Shown piece after piece: positions 1 through 11,172 of a stretch of DNA of 64,000 nucleotides. The first letter of the stretch is position 1, and each line of letters begins with the position of its first letter. The translations under genes were made by a program, and so were the position numbers. The stretch comes from Batkoa obscura (Eukaryota > Entomophthoromycota > Entomophthoromycetes > Entomophthorales > Batkoaceae), in NCBI GenBank assembly GCA_030770535.1, contig JASVEC010000006.1:1426001-1490000 (forward strand). Reading direction: 5' to 3'. The notes under the pieces are model-generated. The model was not told the origin of the DNA and ran no database searches. It saw nothing but the letters and a program-made list of their open reading frames with translations.

Positions 1-2523
1 TAGCTCTTCATTCCATATCATTTTACTCACAATACTAATAACCATTTGCTTACTCAATCCGAACATTTCAGAAAGTTGTTCTAAACTTAAGGTACTGTAA
101 TAAGCAGAGTAAGAAAAGAGATAAGTACGTAATCCTTCTTCCTGTATCTTGTTAGCCAATACTTGTAAAACTTTATCTTTTTCTGGCAAAAGTTCCCATA
201 TCTTAATACTCCATACATACTCCTTAGCTTCTTCCCAATCACCAGAAGATAATGATTTGGCTGCTGAAATAATATGTTCACGAGTATTTTCTGGTGGTCC
301 GCAGAAAATTTGACGATTAGATTGATCCAGAAGTCTACGGAAGGCTTTACTGATTATATTTTTACGAGCATCAGGGTTGGAACCGGCGCGAGCCATGTTA
401 GGAATTTCCAAAAGGAAGGAAGAGGTAAGGTAAATACATTCTAACAATTCCAAGTTGATATGCAAATGGAATGGAAGCATCCTAAGTTTCTCTAAACGCT
501 CTTGTTCAGTATTAGGATTGTTATGCCTTTGTTGAGTTACACCTTGTCCAAGCATTTCCTTAACTCTACCACTGTTATAAATTTCTTGTAAACAGTTAAG
601 AGATTCACGGATGAGGCCTTGCTTGAAAGCAGCAATACCAATTTGTACCATAGTTCTATTATATAAGATCATTGTTGGGACATCTGCTTGATGAATAGAT
701 TCTTGGAGATGAGACATTAATAACATATCACGAGCGGTATAATAATGTCCATGGAAAGCAACATTATATATGTGATAAAGCATGGCTCTAGTACGAAGGA
801 GGGGTTCAGCATGAGTATACATATAGGCACATAATTGGGATATCAAATCAGATGGCTCAGAAGCAAAATTAATCTGCTTTAAGGCTAAGTTTGGAAGTTT
901 CTTAAGAGCAATCTTTTGGATGGCACTAACTAAATTATCGGGCTTATAGTACAAATGCCCAATAACACGAGCTAAAGCACGAGTATATTCACTAGTTTGT
1001 TCTTTTGATTCAAAATATTGCTGACTACGAAGTATCAAACTGATAAGCAATGGCTCATCAGAAAGACGTTCAATGTATTCATTGGTATGGGGATCAATAT
1101 TTTGTAAAGATTTAGTAAGCTCCTCATCTAAACGCTCAATTAAAGAAATAACTGATCCTTGAATATTATTTAAATCCTAAAAATAATGTTAAACTCAAGT
1201 TAAACTTATATTATATATGTTACTTTGGTATTCTCTGGATCCTCTTCATCAACGTCTTCAAAGGATTCGGAAATGTTAATTTCTCTTGATTCTTCAAGGA
1301 TATTGAATAATAAATTGATCTCTTTTAAAGCACTATTATTATATTAGTAAAATATTTAACAAAAGTATCAATTAAAGTTACTTTCTCCATGTATCTACTG
1401 GGGTGAAATTTCCGATCCCAGAACCATAATCAAGGCGAGATGAAATAAGGACAAATAACACTTTGATTTTATGGCGAGGGGTAGAGGCGGCTTCAAATAA
1501 TTTTTGGAGAAGACTAACTTGTTCTCCTTTATCAGTATTCTAAGTATAATTTAAGTCAATTGAAGTCATCAAAATTTTCAATAAGATATTACCTTTTTAC
1601 CACGAGCTTGTATGATTTCTTTTAATTTTTTCAAAACCATATCAGAAGTGATATCATTCTTCCTTCCACCCTTCCCTACTGAAGTAAAACCACCATCATC
1701 GCTCTCCTCGCGGGTTTCAAAAGCAACCTTTTTATTGCTAGCAAAAATTTAATTTAGTTTAGTTATATTTAATCATTTTGAAACTAACCGTTTAGAGGTC
1801 TAATAAAAAAGTTAATTTATAAAAAAAATAATCAAATATAAATTACCACTGGAGCTGGAGCTTCTGGAGCTGGTTCATCAAGTTCACCTCCCTAACGAAA
1901 TGAGAAACTTAAACTATTAGGTTAAATTTTGATTTACCTCACGAAGAATCTTGATTTGTTTCTCATAATCTCTATTATTCTTCTTTAATTTTTGCTTTAA
2001 AGAATTCATAGCTTTGGAGTTAGGTGCGTTCATTTTCTTCTTTTCTTTAGTAGCTTCATTTAAGCCATCTTCTAATATAATAAGAGCATTGAAGTAGCTC
2101 GTTGGTGGTTTAATGCTAGTCAACTTAAGCTTAGCAACCGTTTTATTCATTTTTTCATATTCTAAACCATTAGTCAAAAGCTTTAAAATTGATTTATAAT
2201 ATACCATTAGAACTTGAAACCCAGTCATTAATTTTTAAATAATTCTCTATGCTTTTTCGGCAAGCTTCAATCTCGTCAAATCTTTTATCTTTAGCAGACT
2301 TGACTATCTTTTTTGAGTCCTCTTCATCATCGGAATCATCATTATCATCTTTTTTAAACCATGCATTTGATGGAGCTTCATCGTCTGACTTATCTGATCC
2401 GTCTGAGTCTGATTCTTCACCTTGAGAAAAGTCGTCTTGTGACATATCATCAGACATGTAGGACTCCTCAGAGGAGGAGGTTTCAGAATCGCTATCGGAA
2501 TCCCCTTTAAAGAAACGAGACAT
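1..2523 (-). CDS. NIP1: eIF3 subunit c (Nip1), 5' part only
   Basis: Scaffold subunit of translation initiation factor 3, which binds the 40S subunit in the cytoplasm. The gene begins at the ATG at 2523 and runs leftward off the window, so the C-terminus is missing. The N-terminus (residues about 1-75) is Ser/Asp/Glu-rich with many CK2-like sites, as in yeast Nip1. The family block KIVKSAKDKRFDEIE and LKINDW follows, then a KKMNAPNSKAM segment like the yeast KKMNASNAKAF. After several short introns (for example near 1177-1222, 1330-1382 and 1540-1600) a long exon from 1176 down to 1 encodes the conserved core (ERLDEELTKSLQNIDPHTNEY and onward) and enters the PCI domain. The first intron, just after INDW, seems to be only about 40 nt. 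Identity is very secure; exact exon ends were read by eye. Confidence 0.95.
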
Positions 2524-3489
2524 TATTTCAAACTAGCCAATAATTAATATCCTTCTTAAATTCTATAGTTATTCGTTTTACTTTTTAGTTATATATAACT
2601 CAAAGGAGATATTTGTTGTTTTAAGAACTAATGTTTTGTCTCGTTTTTAGGATCAATCCCTTTATTTTTATGGGTTTTTGCCATTTCAAAATTTAGATCA
2701 AAGCAAATTATTGCGCTGAGTTTACTACGTTATGGAAAAAAAGCTTGTAATCTACAATATTAAATAAAATTATTTTATAAAATACATTCCAAGCTATTAA
2801 CAAATTGATAAAATTATACACACCACTTTTTAATAACTTTGAAAATACTATAAAATTGCTATTATATTCAAAATCAATAAATAATTAGTGCTAAAAATTA
2901 AGTCAAAAACAAGTCAAAAAACAAGACTATACAATTTAACTAAAGTTAAGCTTCTTATTTTTATTCAATCTTTGAAATTATTAAAGAGAGAAGAGTATAT
3001 TGACGATTAATTAATTATAAGCTAAAAAAGCTATTAACTTTCACCCTTTAAAATCTACTAAACTACGATGGTTTTAAAAATGAAATCAATTATACAAACA
3101 ATGACATATATCATTTGTATAAATACAAGGATACTCATACTAATTTTACTTGAATATAACACTGTAAAGTATCTTTATTGCAAAAATAAAATAATAATTA
3201 ATATAAAAACTAACTCAAAATGAACTACAAATATTACTTTATTTTTATAGCATATTACTGTTTAATTATACAAAATAAAATATTTTGTAGCATATCATAT
3301 CACTATATGGGGGTGTTTTTTTTAATTTCATCACTTTTTTATTTTTCAAACACTATTTGAGTAAAATAATTATTAGTAAAATTCTTAAACAAAAAAATAC
3401 ATCCTATATGAAATTATTTGAACTAATAAATTCTATAAATTGCTATAATTCTTTTTAAACTAAACTTTATACTAGTTTGTAGATAAACA
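2524..3489. other. Intergenic, no gene seen
   Basis: This AT-rich spacer is the upstream region of eIF3c. Apart from one MITE copy near its right end I see no coding or RNA signal. Confidence 0.6.
3304..3410 (+). mobile_element. MITE copy 1 (orientation A)
   Basis: A non-autonomous element of about 105 bp with terminal inverted repeats: the left end reads TATGGGGGTGTTTTTT and the right end reads AAAAAATACATCCTATA. It is flanked by TA, which suggests a Tc1/mariner-type TA target duplication. The internal sequence (TTTCATCAC, then CACTATTTGAG, then AGTAAAATTCTTAAACA) matches the other copies in this window. It has no coding capacity. Confidence 0.8.
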
Positions 3490-4800
3490 CACAATGATTT
3501 GCTATATCAGATATTTAAACTCGTAGGAATAATAGGACAACACAAACTACGCTTTTCAAATAGGGATTTATCTTGTGCCATAAAGAAGGTTATCCAATAC
3601 AAACTAATGCATGTATTGGTGATAGAGACGTATTTGCAAATATTTGTTATGATAAAGAAAGATAATTTAGAAGTATCCAAAAAAGTTTTATTTTAAAAAA
3701 TGAGGAGACAATCAACCATTTAGTAATAAGCAGTTTCACAGTTGAATGTCCATATCATTGTCTAAATTTGACTTTTATTACTATTAATAAAACTGGCTAT
3801 AATTTTTGTATAAATAACAATAAGTCTGAAAACCAGTTGTCAGAATTAAAGAGAATAGCAACAAAGGCACCAAAAGATCATGCTAATATGTTATTGAATC
3901 TAGTGAAAGATTATTTATATTAACTGGAAGCTTCTGAAATCTCAGGTATTAATGGGAGCGTGAGGGTTTTTGTTAAATATTTGAATCTGATCAAATCAAA
4001 ATCATTTAAGATAACTTTTTGATCATGGTCTTTATACTGATAGTATAGTGTAATCAAAGAGAAGTTTACGAATTTAAAAGTACTACATTTAAAATCATTT
4101 GGTAATATTTCTACCTCAACTGATTATAATATATATATAAGCTTTGTTTATCGTTTAGACTTAATAATTCAAGGTAAACATAATCCTTTTCTTGATTTTA
4201 ATTGCTTTAAGGATCTCAAGGAATTCAGAAATATAAAATTAATTGACGCTTGTGGAGCCATTTTAGGATTGAATGATGACAAGGATATATTTAAAGAGAG
4301 TAACATTATTTCTTTTGGGCATCTTAATTTGTTAGAATCAATTAACCATGATTTATTAAAATTACCAACATTGAAAACAATATATATCTAAAGAGTATCA
4401 AAAAAGTTATTGGTATCAATTTTTTTTTACTACCAAACATTCAAAATATTCGTATTAAGTGTTTAACTTTATGTTTTCGAAAAACAGAAATAAGATTGAA
4501 AATATCACTGACTATAGTTTATGTATATGTAAGTTTGTAAAAAGGATCGCAATCAATACTACTAATTTTATTCATTTAATGAGATTATTTATTTCTTATC
4601 TTTTTGCCCAAATCTCAAAGCAATTAGAACTAGGAGCTTTGAATTGGATGACTCAAATTCAGATGATGGTAGTAAACTCATTACTCCTTTCTTACTTTTT
4701 GGACCTATGATACCAGATTCAAACACTCAACTTTACAAGAGATTGAACAAAATCCCAATGTTGATTTGTATGAGTTTTCAAACAAATCAACACTTTATTT
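3490..4800 (+). pseudogene. F-box/LRR-type relic 1
   Basis: The stretch at about 3494-3523 translates as DLLYQIFKLV, matching the F-box-like start LPDDLLYEVFKLM of the relic at 6.4 kb. Further right, blocks align with the same family: LSELKRI, LIKDYLY-like and LEASEISGINGSV segments. A closing block near 4705-4775 (PDSNTQLYKRLNKIPMLI) matches the ends of the relics near 7.7 and 61.2 kb. The frame is broken many times by stops and shifts, so this is a decayed member of an F-box plus leucine-rich-repeat family. Short open pieces such as 3499-3696 and 4459-4710 are fragments of it or chance. Confidence 0.6.
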
Positions 4801-4945
4801 GATATGCCTTTAAAATATTAGTTAGTAGCAAATAAATATATTCATACCTTTTAATTGCTTTGTATTTTTATCATGTAATATTATAAATTTAAACTAGAAG
4901 TTTAATCTATACCTTTTTTAAATTGTATTTCTTTCGATAACAGTT

Positions 4946-5053
4946 ATATATGGGGATGTGTTTTTTTGTTTAAGAATTTTGCTAACAATCTTTCCACTCA
5001 AATAGCGCTTAAAAAATGGAAAAAATAATGAGACCAAAAAAACACCCCCATAT
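4946..5053 (-). mobile_element. MITE copy 2 (orientation B)
   Basis: A copy of about 107 bp in the opposite orientation to copy 1. The left end is TATATGGGGATGTGTTTT and the right end is AAAAAAACACCCCCATAT. The internal AGCGCTT and the GGAAAAAATAATGAGACC segment are the reverse complement of the orientation A body. It is one of the best preserved copies and has no coding content. Confidence 0.85.
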
Positions 5054-6426
5054 TGCTGGTTGTACTTTAATTTTAATATCAACTGAATAATCTGTCCTCA
5101 CTTTAAGCATTTTATTTCTACATTTAAATATTTAAAATTCCATAACTGTTCGGTTGTTCATCCTTTCTATCACCTTATCACATGTGAAGTTCATGTTCAA
5201 CTATACAACTACCATTTCAACTTTACTTTCCTTGTGCTGTAACAATCTAATTCTTACAGAACTTATGTATACCCTCTCTTGGCTTCATACCTCTAAAGGT
5301 CTTCTCTTGTTTAAGGATTATACTGATATTTTTCAGGATTCAGACATGGTTTTGGTCAAAATTATCTTAAATAAGTACAAAAGCTTGGCTCTCTTCGACT
5401 TCTCTCCTCCCCTGTTATATTAGTGCTTAATTCTAACTAATAAAAACATAAAACCCAAAGGGCTTTGAAATTTAAAAAAATATTCAACATTGAAAATCGA
5501 TTTAATGTTAATATTGTACAAGACAATAATATTGATATTATAGCAATCTATAAACTTTACCATCGCTATTATTATTATATTTAATGTTAATGTATAATCT
5601 AAAGCAGTTTAAATAGAATCATTTTTAACGATAAAACTATATTTGGAATTATTTTAAAAGAGCTAGAGAAACTTACAAAGAATTTATTTTTTTAGAAATA
5701 AACAGCAAATAGGTTAAAGTGAAAGATATCAATTAACGAAATACCTTTTAATTTTTTTCATGTTTATTGACGATAAGTTTTTAACTCAAGGAAAAATATC
5801 TCAAACCCATTGAAATGGACTAAGTGAGATTTAGGTTTAGTTATTAATATGGATAAGTATCAAATCAATTAAGCACAAATGTAATAAAATAAACTCAGTA
5901 ACAACTTTCATTTATTTAAATTCTAGTTAGAAATGCCCTATTAACTTTTTTATCCTTACTTAAAAAAAGGCAACGTTTACTTGCATGAATTTCAAAATAA
6001 TCAAGTGACAATGTAGATAGAATATTTGTCCTAGAGAAAGGGAAAAATAAATAGTTTAACAAAAGACAGAGGAGTGGTTTGAGAAAAAGTTTGATATATC
6101 CGTTTTTTTTCAAAGTAATCTAATTATTTTTTATTAAAATATAAAATTTTCAATCCAACAGCTAAACATCCAAGTCTAATTTTGGTTATTGTGATGCTTT
6201 AGTTTGATTTTATATAAACCTTTTTACAAATGTATTAATGCCGAGCCGTTACTCAATTTTAAACAAAAAGCTATATAAACTTAACAAAATACTTCAAATT
6301 TGTAGCACTTTGTTAAGTTTTCTCGATTACAGTTGTTTAATGCTTTGGCATTGAAACATTTATAAAAAAGGCGTAATAATATTTGTTTAATTAGTTTGAT
6401 ATTCAGCAGTTAAAATAAAATTTTTA
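5054..6426. other. Intergenic, no gene seen
   Basis: AT-rich sequence between MITE copy 2 and F-box/LRR relic 2. The open frames at 5154-5423 and 5916-6113 show no family motifs and have biased, low-complexity composition, so I do not call them genes. Confidence 0.5.
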
Positions 6427-7770
6427 TGAATTTTACTTTTATTTCTAATAAAGTTAAACGTGATCAATTACCTGATGATTTATTATATGAGGTGTTTAAG
6501 CTAATGAAAATGAAGGCTTTTTTTTGGTTTACTTCCATTAAACAAATGTGTTTCCGATATTATAAACAAAGCTATCTAATATAAATTAATGTATTCAATT
6601 TACGGCAAACACGAATTTGAAAAAGGTAATGATACTCAATTTGACAGTTTTGAAAAAATTTAATAAGAGTTCATTTTAAAGAATCGAGAAAGAATAAAAT
6701 ATTTAACTATATATTGTGATACTATTAATTATATAAACCATTTTTCAAATTCAATACAATCACCTGTACTGGTAGTAACTCAGGTTTACTCAAAAATGAC
6801 AACAATAAGATTGAAATTCAATTGCCAAAATTAAAGAGAATAAACATAAATATACTAGATGGCTGTGCTTTTAAGTTATTAAGTGTATTTCAATATCATT
6901 CAGACCAAATTGAAGATTTGGCTATTTCAAGTGATGATATAGATTTAAAGGATCTTATCGAGTATTTAAATCCAAACAAACTAAAATCACTTAAATTAGA
7001 CATTTCTTGAAACCTTAATATTGATGATTTGAATGTAATAAAAGAAGAGCTCACCAATTTACAATGATTACATTTAATAATAATTAACGCAATTTCTACT
7101 CGAGCTGGTCTGCTTTAAATATAAATTTTGTTTCTTGTTTCGACTTAATAATTGAAGTGCCTTTTACTAAGTCCTTTAAAATTAAATATTTTAAGGATCT
7201 TAGAAAATTAAAAAGTGTAGAACTGATTGATAATTACGGTGTTTTTTTAGAAGTAAATAATAATAGTAAGTATATAATTGAAGGTAGTAATATCATTTCT
7301 TTGGGTAGGTTTAGTTTTCGTAAGATAATGGTTAATGGTTTTTGAAATTATCAACGTTAAAGGATATATATAATAATAGTATCCCAAAAGAGTTATTGAG
7401 AATAATTTCAACAATATCAAATATTCAAACCGTTCATATTGTATTTGTATGTTTTATTACTTTAAAATTATTAAAATAATTTAATTTTGATAGGACTAAT
7501 GTTAATAATACTATTGAATATAACTTATGCAAATATATATAATATATTGAAATCGAATGTGTTGATAAACTTGCATTGAATCAATATGTTTATTTCTTAT
7601 CCTTTTTCCCAAACCTTGAAGTAATTAAAATTAGAAAAATGTTTTAGATGATTTAAATATAGATATTAATTATAGACCTATTACTCCTTTATTACTTGTT
7701 ACACCTATTGAATTTGATATGGATACTTAACTTCCAAACAAATTCAATGAAATCACAATGTTGACTTGGA
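6427..7770 (+). pseudogene. F-box/LRR-type relic 2
   Basis: The ATG at 6427 opens an F-box-like N-terminus with the core LPDDLLYEVFKLM at about residues 15-27, followed by an early stop. An open piece at 6822-7010 reads as leucine-rich repeats (LPKLKRININILDG, then LAISSDDIDLKDLIEYLN, then LKSLKLDIS). A second open piece lies at 7157-7345 (FKIKYFKDLRKLKSVELID). The C-terminal family block is recognisable near 7590-7775 (FFPNLEVIKIR, then DINYRPITPLLLV, then EITMLTW). At least four stops or frame changes separate the pieces and no splice arrangement I could find restores one frame. F-box proteins normally link Skp1 to substrates through such repeats; this copy looks dead. Confidence 0.65.
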
Positions 7771-8101
7771 CAAGTATGTAAATAATCAATACTTTGGTTA
7801 ATCCCCTTTTATATTATATGTCAGAAATACTTTTTATCGTAATAACTATCATTAGAATGTCTTTTTTATTTATATTTAATTGATTCCTTATCTTTTTAAT
7901 TTTAATATAGAGTTATTAAACACATCCAAGTCGTATTTTAAGTTATAAATATTAGCAATCTAATCTAAATTAAACAGTAAAAACCAAGTAAATAAATTAC
8001 AAATGTTAAAAGTATAATATTGATTAAATAACATATATTAAAATAGCCTTTGAAAAAATTACAAAGTAATAGGCATCGAATTATTATAATTAAATTCATT
8101 T

Positions 8102-9546
8102 AATTTAATAGCCATTCTCTACAAAAAAATTAACTTAAACCAAAAAGAAAAAATTATTTACCTATCAGGAAATACAGCTGGTGCTAATAGAGTCCAACAA
8201 TATAAAGCAAAGCAAATCCAAGATGAAATAATCTTAACCCACATAGCCGAAGTAGAACGTCCAATTATAATAAAATCATCCGAATCCCCATTCATTACAT
8301 TCCAATTGGTAACTAGCATAGCTACATACATAGAAGCTAAAGCAAATACTAAATGAAATAAAGCATAAGAATAAGCTACTCCTTCCTTTTCATCATCTGG
8401 TACACCCATTTCTCCTTCTTCAATATCCATTGAATGTATCTCAGATGGTCGTAATGCACCACTAGCTATACCATCACGTATAGCTTGACTTCTAATAGAC
8501 GACGATGGTAATTCTAAAGGTAAAGCACTATCTGGTGAGTTGGAACCTGATGATGCAATTAAAGTACTAGTTTGTGTAGCAGCTCTAGAAGTAGAATAAG
8601 CTATTGCAATCAAAGTAAAAATAGCACCAACTAAAATAGAAGTGGTACGAGTACCATTTACATGATCAAGTGGATTACAATGAGCGGTGGATGGGTCAGT
8701 AGGTTCATTGACAATTGATGAAGTAACAAGGTAAGTACAATAAGCAACCACTAGACTTGCTTGAGTTAAGCCAGAACGAGGATTCGATTCCTGTACTACA
8801 GGATGAATTGCAACAATAGAAGCAATTAATCCTAAAGCTAAATTGAATGAAATAAAGAATTGATTCAACCCACATCCACTACCAGCAAAAAACCCAAATA
8901 ATACACCAGTTAAAGTAATTGCTAAAATGAAAAGTCCACAGGTACTTCCAACTAAGATATATTTCCACTTATCGTTGTCGTCTGTTTCCCATTTCTCTAA
9001 ACATGTTTCAGCAAAAGTATGTGCAAAATCAACTAATAATAAAAGTTGGATAATAATAAAAAAGGAAGCTCCTATTAACGCAATATAATTACCCCAAAAT
9101 TGGATGAAGCCATTTGGGATAAAAAAACACCCTATCAACAATAATATCCATCCTAAAAATTTTAATGGCCAATATTTATTTTGTATCGTAGCTCTTGGGT
9201 GAGAAGTATCTTCTACCCCTAAAACAGATAGTGATAATATAATATGAAATAATGTAAGAGCAAAGCAAATCCTATGAACTGCTAGTAAGCCATAGCATTG
9301 TCCGCCTCCACATTCAAATTTTAAATAGCCAAATGAAATACTCTCAATCCATTTAGAAGCTGCATCCGAAGTAGCTACAAAAGCTAGCCCTGAATTTAAT
9401 AAGAAAATTGACGCGTAAGTAATACGAGTTGCAATGGAACTTGACAATGATACTTTTTTTCCGCAACATGAACATAAAGAGCTACAAATAGCAGTAGTAC
9501 AACAGCTACATATTTGTGCTGGTATACAGCTTAACATCATACCCAT
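8102..9546 (-). CDS. TMS1: SERINC/TMS1 family membrane protein
   Basis: Serine-incorporator (TDE1/Tms1) family, polytopic endomembrane proteins; the proposed serine and lipid roles come from the family and are not visible here. The start at 9546 gives MGMMLSCIPAQICSCC, the typical short N-terminus followed by a Cys-rich segment, then about ten to eleven hydrophobic helices. Family landmarks are SIATRITYASIFLLNSG near residue 38, a conserved Cys-containing lumenal segment (FECGGGQCYG), and the closing LLAPAVFPDR. A main exon 8162-9546 can end at a stop immediately after PDR. A strong donor (AG|GTAAAT) at 8161 and an acceptor at 8121 allow a 41-nt intron and a last exon 8102-8120 adding EWLLN, giving 467 residues; I favour the spliced form. 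It is divergent from EMC3. Confidence 0.92.
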
Positions 9547-9810
9547 TTTGAAACTATTGAATTGTAAATAAAATAAAGAATAGTTAGTTATTTCCCGCTA
9601 TTCATAGTGGCGCCAAGCTTGATTTTAAGGGAACCAATAAAATCAGGCTAAATTGCTTTTTTGCATTTGTTTTAAATTTCCTTGAATAAGTTTTAGGATT
9701 CACTAGTGATTGTATTTCAGACTATTAAACTAAAATGACTACTGAAAAGTAATTTTATTATAAACAATGATGATAAACCAGAATAACTAATAATATTTAA
9801 TAGCTCTACA
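9547..9810. promoter_or_regulatory. Divergent promoter, SERINC / EMC3
   Basis: A 264-bp spacer between the two start codons, transcribed outward in both directions. I see no convincing TATA box. Both products are multi-pass endomembrane proteins, so shared control is plausible but inferred. Confidence 0.5.
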
Positions 9811-10635
9811 ATGATCCTTGATCCAGGTAATATATCTTTGAAAATGTGATAAATAAAATTCAAATCTATAATAGCTATCCGTGATTGGGTATTATTCCCC
9901 ATTATGATTGTTATGGTTTTAGTCGGAGTATTAAGACATCATATAACAATATTATTAACATCAGCGCCAATCAAGCCCAAAAAGAAAGAATTGAAAGAGC
10001 AACAATCATTAAACTGGGTAAAAATGTTAGCTAAAAACGGGGATTACTTAGCACCATCCAAGTTTGAAGCACGTAAACAATATTTTTTAAAAGAGATTGA
10101 AAATGGCACATTTTTAAAGGATGGTAAAGATTCACATTTAAAAAAGAAGAGTACTGCTAGTATGCTTACAGACCCTTCTCAAATGGAAACCCTAATGGGT
10201 GGAATGAAACGTAATGTAGCTATGGTTGTACCACAAACATTAATAATGAGTTGGATCAATTTCTTTTTTTCTGGATTTGTGTTAATTCAATTACCATTTC
10301 CATTAACTTTAAGATTTAAATCCATGCTTCAGTCTGGTATTTTAGCTAGTAATATGGATGTTGCTTGGGTTTCTTCACTTTCTTGGTATTTTTTAAATTT
10401 ATTTGGGTTAAGAGCCGTTTTTTCCTTGGTTTTAGGGGAAGAAAATAGTGCGGATGGCGTCAAGGATATGCAAGCTATGTCTATGCCAACTATGAATGCT
10501 GCGATGCCTGGTCAACAAAGTAATACTCATGTATTTTTTAAAGATGAAGCGGAAAATTTAGCTATCCACAAACATAAATGGGAACTTGAAGATATAGAAG
10601 AAAGAGTTTTATTTTTATACTCAAAGGATGAATAG
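9811..10635 (+). CDS. EMC3: ER membrane complex subunit 3 (EMC3)
   Basis: Core Oxa1-family insertase subunit of the ER membrane protein complex, which inserts transmembrane helices. The main exon encodes the family core: VGVLRHHITILL, a cytosolic basic segment, MTDPSQ-like LTDPSQMETLMGGM, SWINFFFSGFVLIQLPFPLT, then DVAWVSSLSWYFLNLFGLR. The initiator is on a 16-nt first exon (9811-9826, MILDP) joined across a 48-nt GT-AG intron to 9875-10635. This gives MILDPAIRDWVLFPIMIV, which fits the yeast and human N-termini. The total is 777 nt, 258 residues, close to the usual length. A start at the internal ATG at 9904 would delete half of the first membrane helix, so I reject it. Confidence 0.95.
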
Positions 10636-11172
10636 TATATTGAATCAAATATTAATGGTTATGATTTAAAAGTAAAAACATATATGTTCGAATTTTTATT
10701 TAGCTAGATGATAGTTTTTTTTTAATTTTAAGATTATATCTAATAGACTGTTTTATTTATTAATATTGGATACTGATGACTAAAGATTACTTGATATTAG
10801 TAAAAATTTGATGATAAAATTTAATGTGCATGTCTTTATTCATTCTTGCTTCATCTTTATAGCCAATGATTGTCCATTAAATATTAAATATTATTTTAGT
10901 AATTAAATATGTTAAGCTTTCACTAATTCTTAGTATAAAAATTCATTCAATACATTTTTGAACCATAAATTAATCTCTGTTTAAAAACAAATTTTATATT
11001 ATATACATGGCGATCTAATTAGTATGTTAATCAAAGGATATGATATGATTTAACCTAGTACAAACAAAAATAATATTATGTTACATCTATGTCATTTTAA
11101 AAAACACCAATGTTAATATATCAAATGTATATAAATTATTATGATTTATTCTTTAGCGACATGCCCTAAAAC
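10636..11172. other. Intergenic, convergent spacer
   Basis: AT-rich sequence between the 3' ends of EMC3 and the pyruvate dehydrogenase E2 gene. It should hold both 3' untranslated regions. No other feature is seen. Confidence 0.6.

Noticed and set aside
5154-5423. Open frame of 89 codons on the plus strand
   Set aside because: No family motif, composition follows the local AT bias, and it lies between relics and MITEs.
8158-8160. Stop directly after PDR as the end of SERINC
   Set aside because: A strong donor overlaps this stop and splicing adds a short tail; kept as an alternative only.
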